Source of the DNA: Streptomyces sp. CMB-StM0423 | GTDB taxonomy: Bacteria; Actinomycetota; Actinomycetes; Streptomycetales; Streptomycetaceae | Direction: 5' to 3' | NCBI RefSeq assembly: GCF_002847285.1 | Contig: NZ_CP025407.1 | Span: forward strand, 2,792,501-2,856,500 | Length of the DNA stretch: 64,000 bases | In this document: positions 62,683 to 64,000 of the stretch, piece by piece | Layout: the number at the start of each line of letters is the position of its first letter | Numbering within the stretch: the stretch's first letter is position 1 | Made by a program: the position numbers and the translations under genes | The notes under the pieces: model-generated | Databases searched by the model: none | Told to the model about the DNA's origin: nothing | Seen by the model: only the letters and a program-made list of their open reading frames with translations

Positions 62683-64000
62683 TTACCGAGTTTTCTTATT
62701 CGTGGGTTGGGCGTTGGTGAGTTCTATCGTGCCCGTGGTCTTCAGCAGTGCACCGCTGCCGTCCGCCGGGGCGGCGGTGAGTTCCCAGGTGTAGGTGCCC
62801 TCGTTGGCGTAGAGGCCGTTGTCGGTTCGGCCATCCCAGGAGAAGGCGACGGCGGCGGCGTGTTCGTCGGCCGGGGCGGTGAGTACCGTGCGGCCGGTTT
62901 TATCCCGGATCATCACCTGGGTGCCGGTGGCCGGCTTGGAGAGTTGCCAGTCGGCGTCCCACCTGGGGTCGGCTGGCGATGCCAGGTTAACCGACTGCTC
63001 GACGCGTGCCTCGATTTCCGCCACCGGGGCGGTAGCGACGCCCGAGTCGACGACGGTGATCTGGGCGTCGTCCTCCTTGGAGTAGGCGAGGGTGCCGCCG
63101 AAGCGATCGGTCTCCACGAGGGGGCCTTGGTACCGGGACGCGAAGCTCTCGACGACGTACGGGTTACCCCCGATCGGGGTGAGGAGGAGCCGGAGGCGTT
63201 CGCGTTGGTACGCAAGCACGTAGCCGTCGCCGAGAACACCGCGCGGGGTGTACGACGTCCGCCGGGTCTGCGTGTTGTAGACGCCGTGGCCGGAGTCGGT
63301 GATCCCCCGGGGATCGCAGTCCCAGTACACCCAGTGCCCCACGGCCTGCATCTCCTTGGGCGCACAGCCGTTGAAGGTGAACGGCTCCGTCTCCGCCACC
63401 TCGCCGGTCTTCAGGTCGACCGCCTGGAGCGTGCCCTCCGTGACCCCGGGCATCCACAGCTTGGTTCCCCACACCGCGAGCCCGCCCAGGCCCCGGTGAA
63501 CGCGGATCACCTTAGGTCCGCCGAAGGCGTCCAGGTCGACGACGTACTGCCGGTCGTCCGTCCCGCTCCCGCTCCCGCCGAACACCACGTAGCGGCCGGA
63601 GGCCGAGCGGACGAACGAGTTGTGATCGGGGCCCGTCGGCATCTTCTCGCCGGTCTCCGGGTCCACGGCCGGTACAACCGTCCGTGTACCGTCCGGCGCC
63701 AGTACGACCAGTACCTGGTCGCCATTCGCGTCGAGGGTGGCGACGACGGTGCGGCCGTCTCCGGTGCCGACTGGACGCCGGTTCTGGTAGACGCGCTGCT
63801 CCGTGTAGCCGGTGGCCTGCGCGTCCGGGCGCGCGAGCAGCGATCGCTCGCCCACCGACGGGATCGCGCCGATGTCCCGCTGGTAGAGAGCAGGCAGGTA
63901 CGTGGCGTCGTTCTCGGCTGTGACGAGCTGTCCGGCCGTGAGCGACAGGTTGGTTAGATCGGCCTGCTTGGGCGCCACCGCGCGCACCTTCCGCAGCGCG
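62683..64000 (-). CDS. Secreted propeller protein with FlgD-like Ig domain, C-terminal part (runs off right edge)
   Basis: 439 residues are in the window; the frame is open to the edge (ALRKVRAVAPKQ), so the signal peptide is outside. The visible part has beta-propeller strands with repeated GRxVVF, GGLAVWGTKLWMPG, QAVDLKTGEV and GHWVYWDCDPRG motifs. Its last 100 residues form a FlgD-type immunoglobulin domain (TGTQVMIRDKTGRTVLTAP, FSWDGRTDNGLYANEGTYTWELTA). Such streptomycete proteins are exported and of unknown role. No neighbour informs on it. A strong terminator follows. Confidence 0.8.
   Translation of the reverse strand, partial: ALRKVRAVAPKQADLTNLSLTAGQLVTAENDATYLPALYQRDIGAIPSVGERSLLARPDAQATGYTEQRVYQNRRPVGTGDGRTVVATLDANGDQVLVVLAPDGTRTVVPAVDPETGEKMPTGPDHNSFVRSASGRYVVFGGSGSGTDDRQYVVDLDAFGGPKVIRVHRGLGGLAVWGTKLWMPGVTEGTLQAVDLKTGEVAETEPFTFNGCAPKEMQAVGHWVYWDCDPRGITDSGHGVYNTQTRRTSYTPRGVLGDGYVLAYQRERLRLLLTPIGGNPYVVESFASRYQGPLVETDRFGGTLAYSKEDDAQITVVDSGVATAPVAEIEARVEQSVNLASPADPRWDADWQLSKPATGTQVMIRDKTGRTVLTAPADEHAAAVAFSWDGRTDNGLYANEGTYTWELTAAPADGSGALLKTTGTIELTNAQPTNKKTR

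Overview
The window reads as high-GC actinobacterial chromosome, almost certainly Streptomyces or a close relative. The signs are strong third-position G/C, many GTG starts, rare TTA codons (two genes here carry one), ATGA/GTGA stop-start couplings, and families typical of streptomycetes: SAM methyltransferases of the DUF574 type, PspA with PspAA and PspAB partners, ALF-repeat and RHS proteins, and an actinobacterial c-di-AMP riboswitch ahead of a LysM/M23 peptidase.

Left part, 1-31 kb, is mostly intact. It holds the start of an IclR regulator running off the left edge; an RHS polymorphic toxin with a ParB/sulfiredoxin-like C-terminus and a coupled candidate immunity gene; a TetR/MMPL efflux pair with an operator over the promoter; a three-gene assimilatory nitrate reductase operon; a secreted GH81 beta-1,3-glucanase under a LacI-type operator; a DUF574 methyltransferase; a scar of two genes that both lost their 5' ends; a Tat-exported propeller protein; a lipoprotein hydrolase; a NarL-type two-component system; a reactive-sulfur module (rhodanese, CstR-like repressor, TauE exporter, MBL-rhodanese fusion, DUF302 protein) tied together by repeated TACCC/GGGTA operators; an SDR-DUF2867 protein; and the riboswitch-controlled M23 peptidase.

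Middle part, 31-48 kb, holds a sigma-factor-like operon with an unknown partner and a tiny membrane protein, a DUF6461-like gene with a probable frameshift, a DUF4246 protein, a lipoprotein, the pspA-pspAA-htpX-pspAB operon, an epimerase-like protein, a large secreted subtilisin and a large LuxR-family ATPase regulator.

Right part, 48-62.6 kb, is accessory and mosaic. It has a frameshifted SMI1-like gene, IS630 and ISAzo13-like transposase fragments, an acyl-CoA dehydrogenase stub, and several copies of a short repeat family. Two copies, each about 320 bp, flank a 7.6 kb segment in direct orientation. That segment carries a secreted ALF-repeat protein, a trypsin-fold protein that has lost its catalytic His and Ser, and a small secreted protein, followed by a truncated IS630 transposase. 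To the left of the repeats is a membrane-anchored solute-binding protein with no transporter genes. To the right are tiny overlapping membrane ORFs and, most notably, two overlapping genes that share an N-x-F-x-G-P-T-x-I-G-G-x-Q motif: at the C-terminus of a small helical protein and at the N-terminus of a membrane protein. This is my best candidate for an undescribed system, a minimal amyloid-type signalling pair.

The right edge holds part of a secreted propeller/FlgD-Ig protein. Starts were chosen by ribosome binding site, overlap and family length. No database search was possible, so family names rest on recognised motifs.
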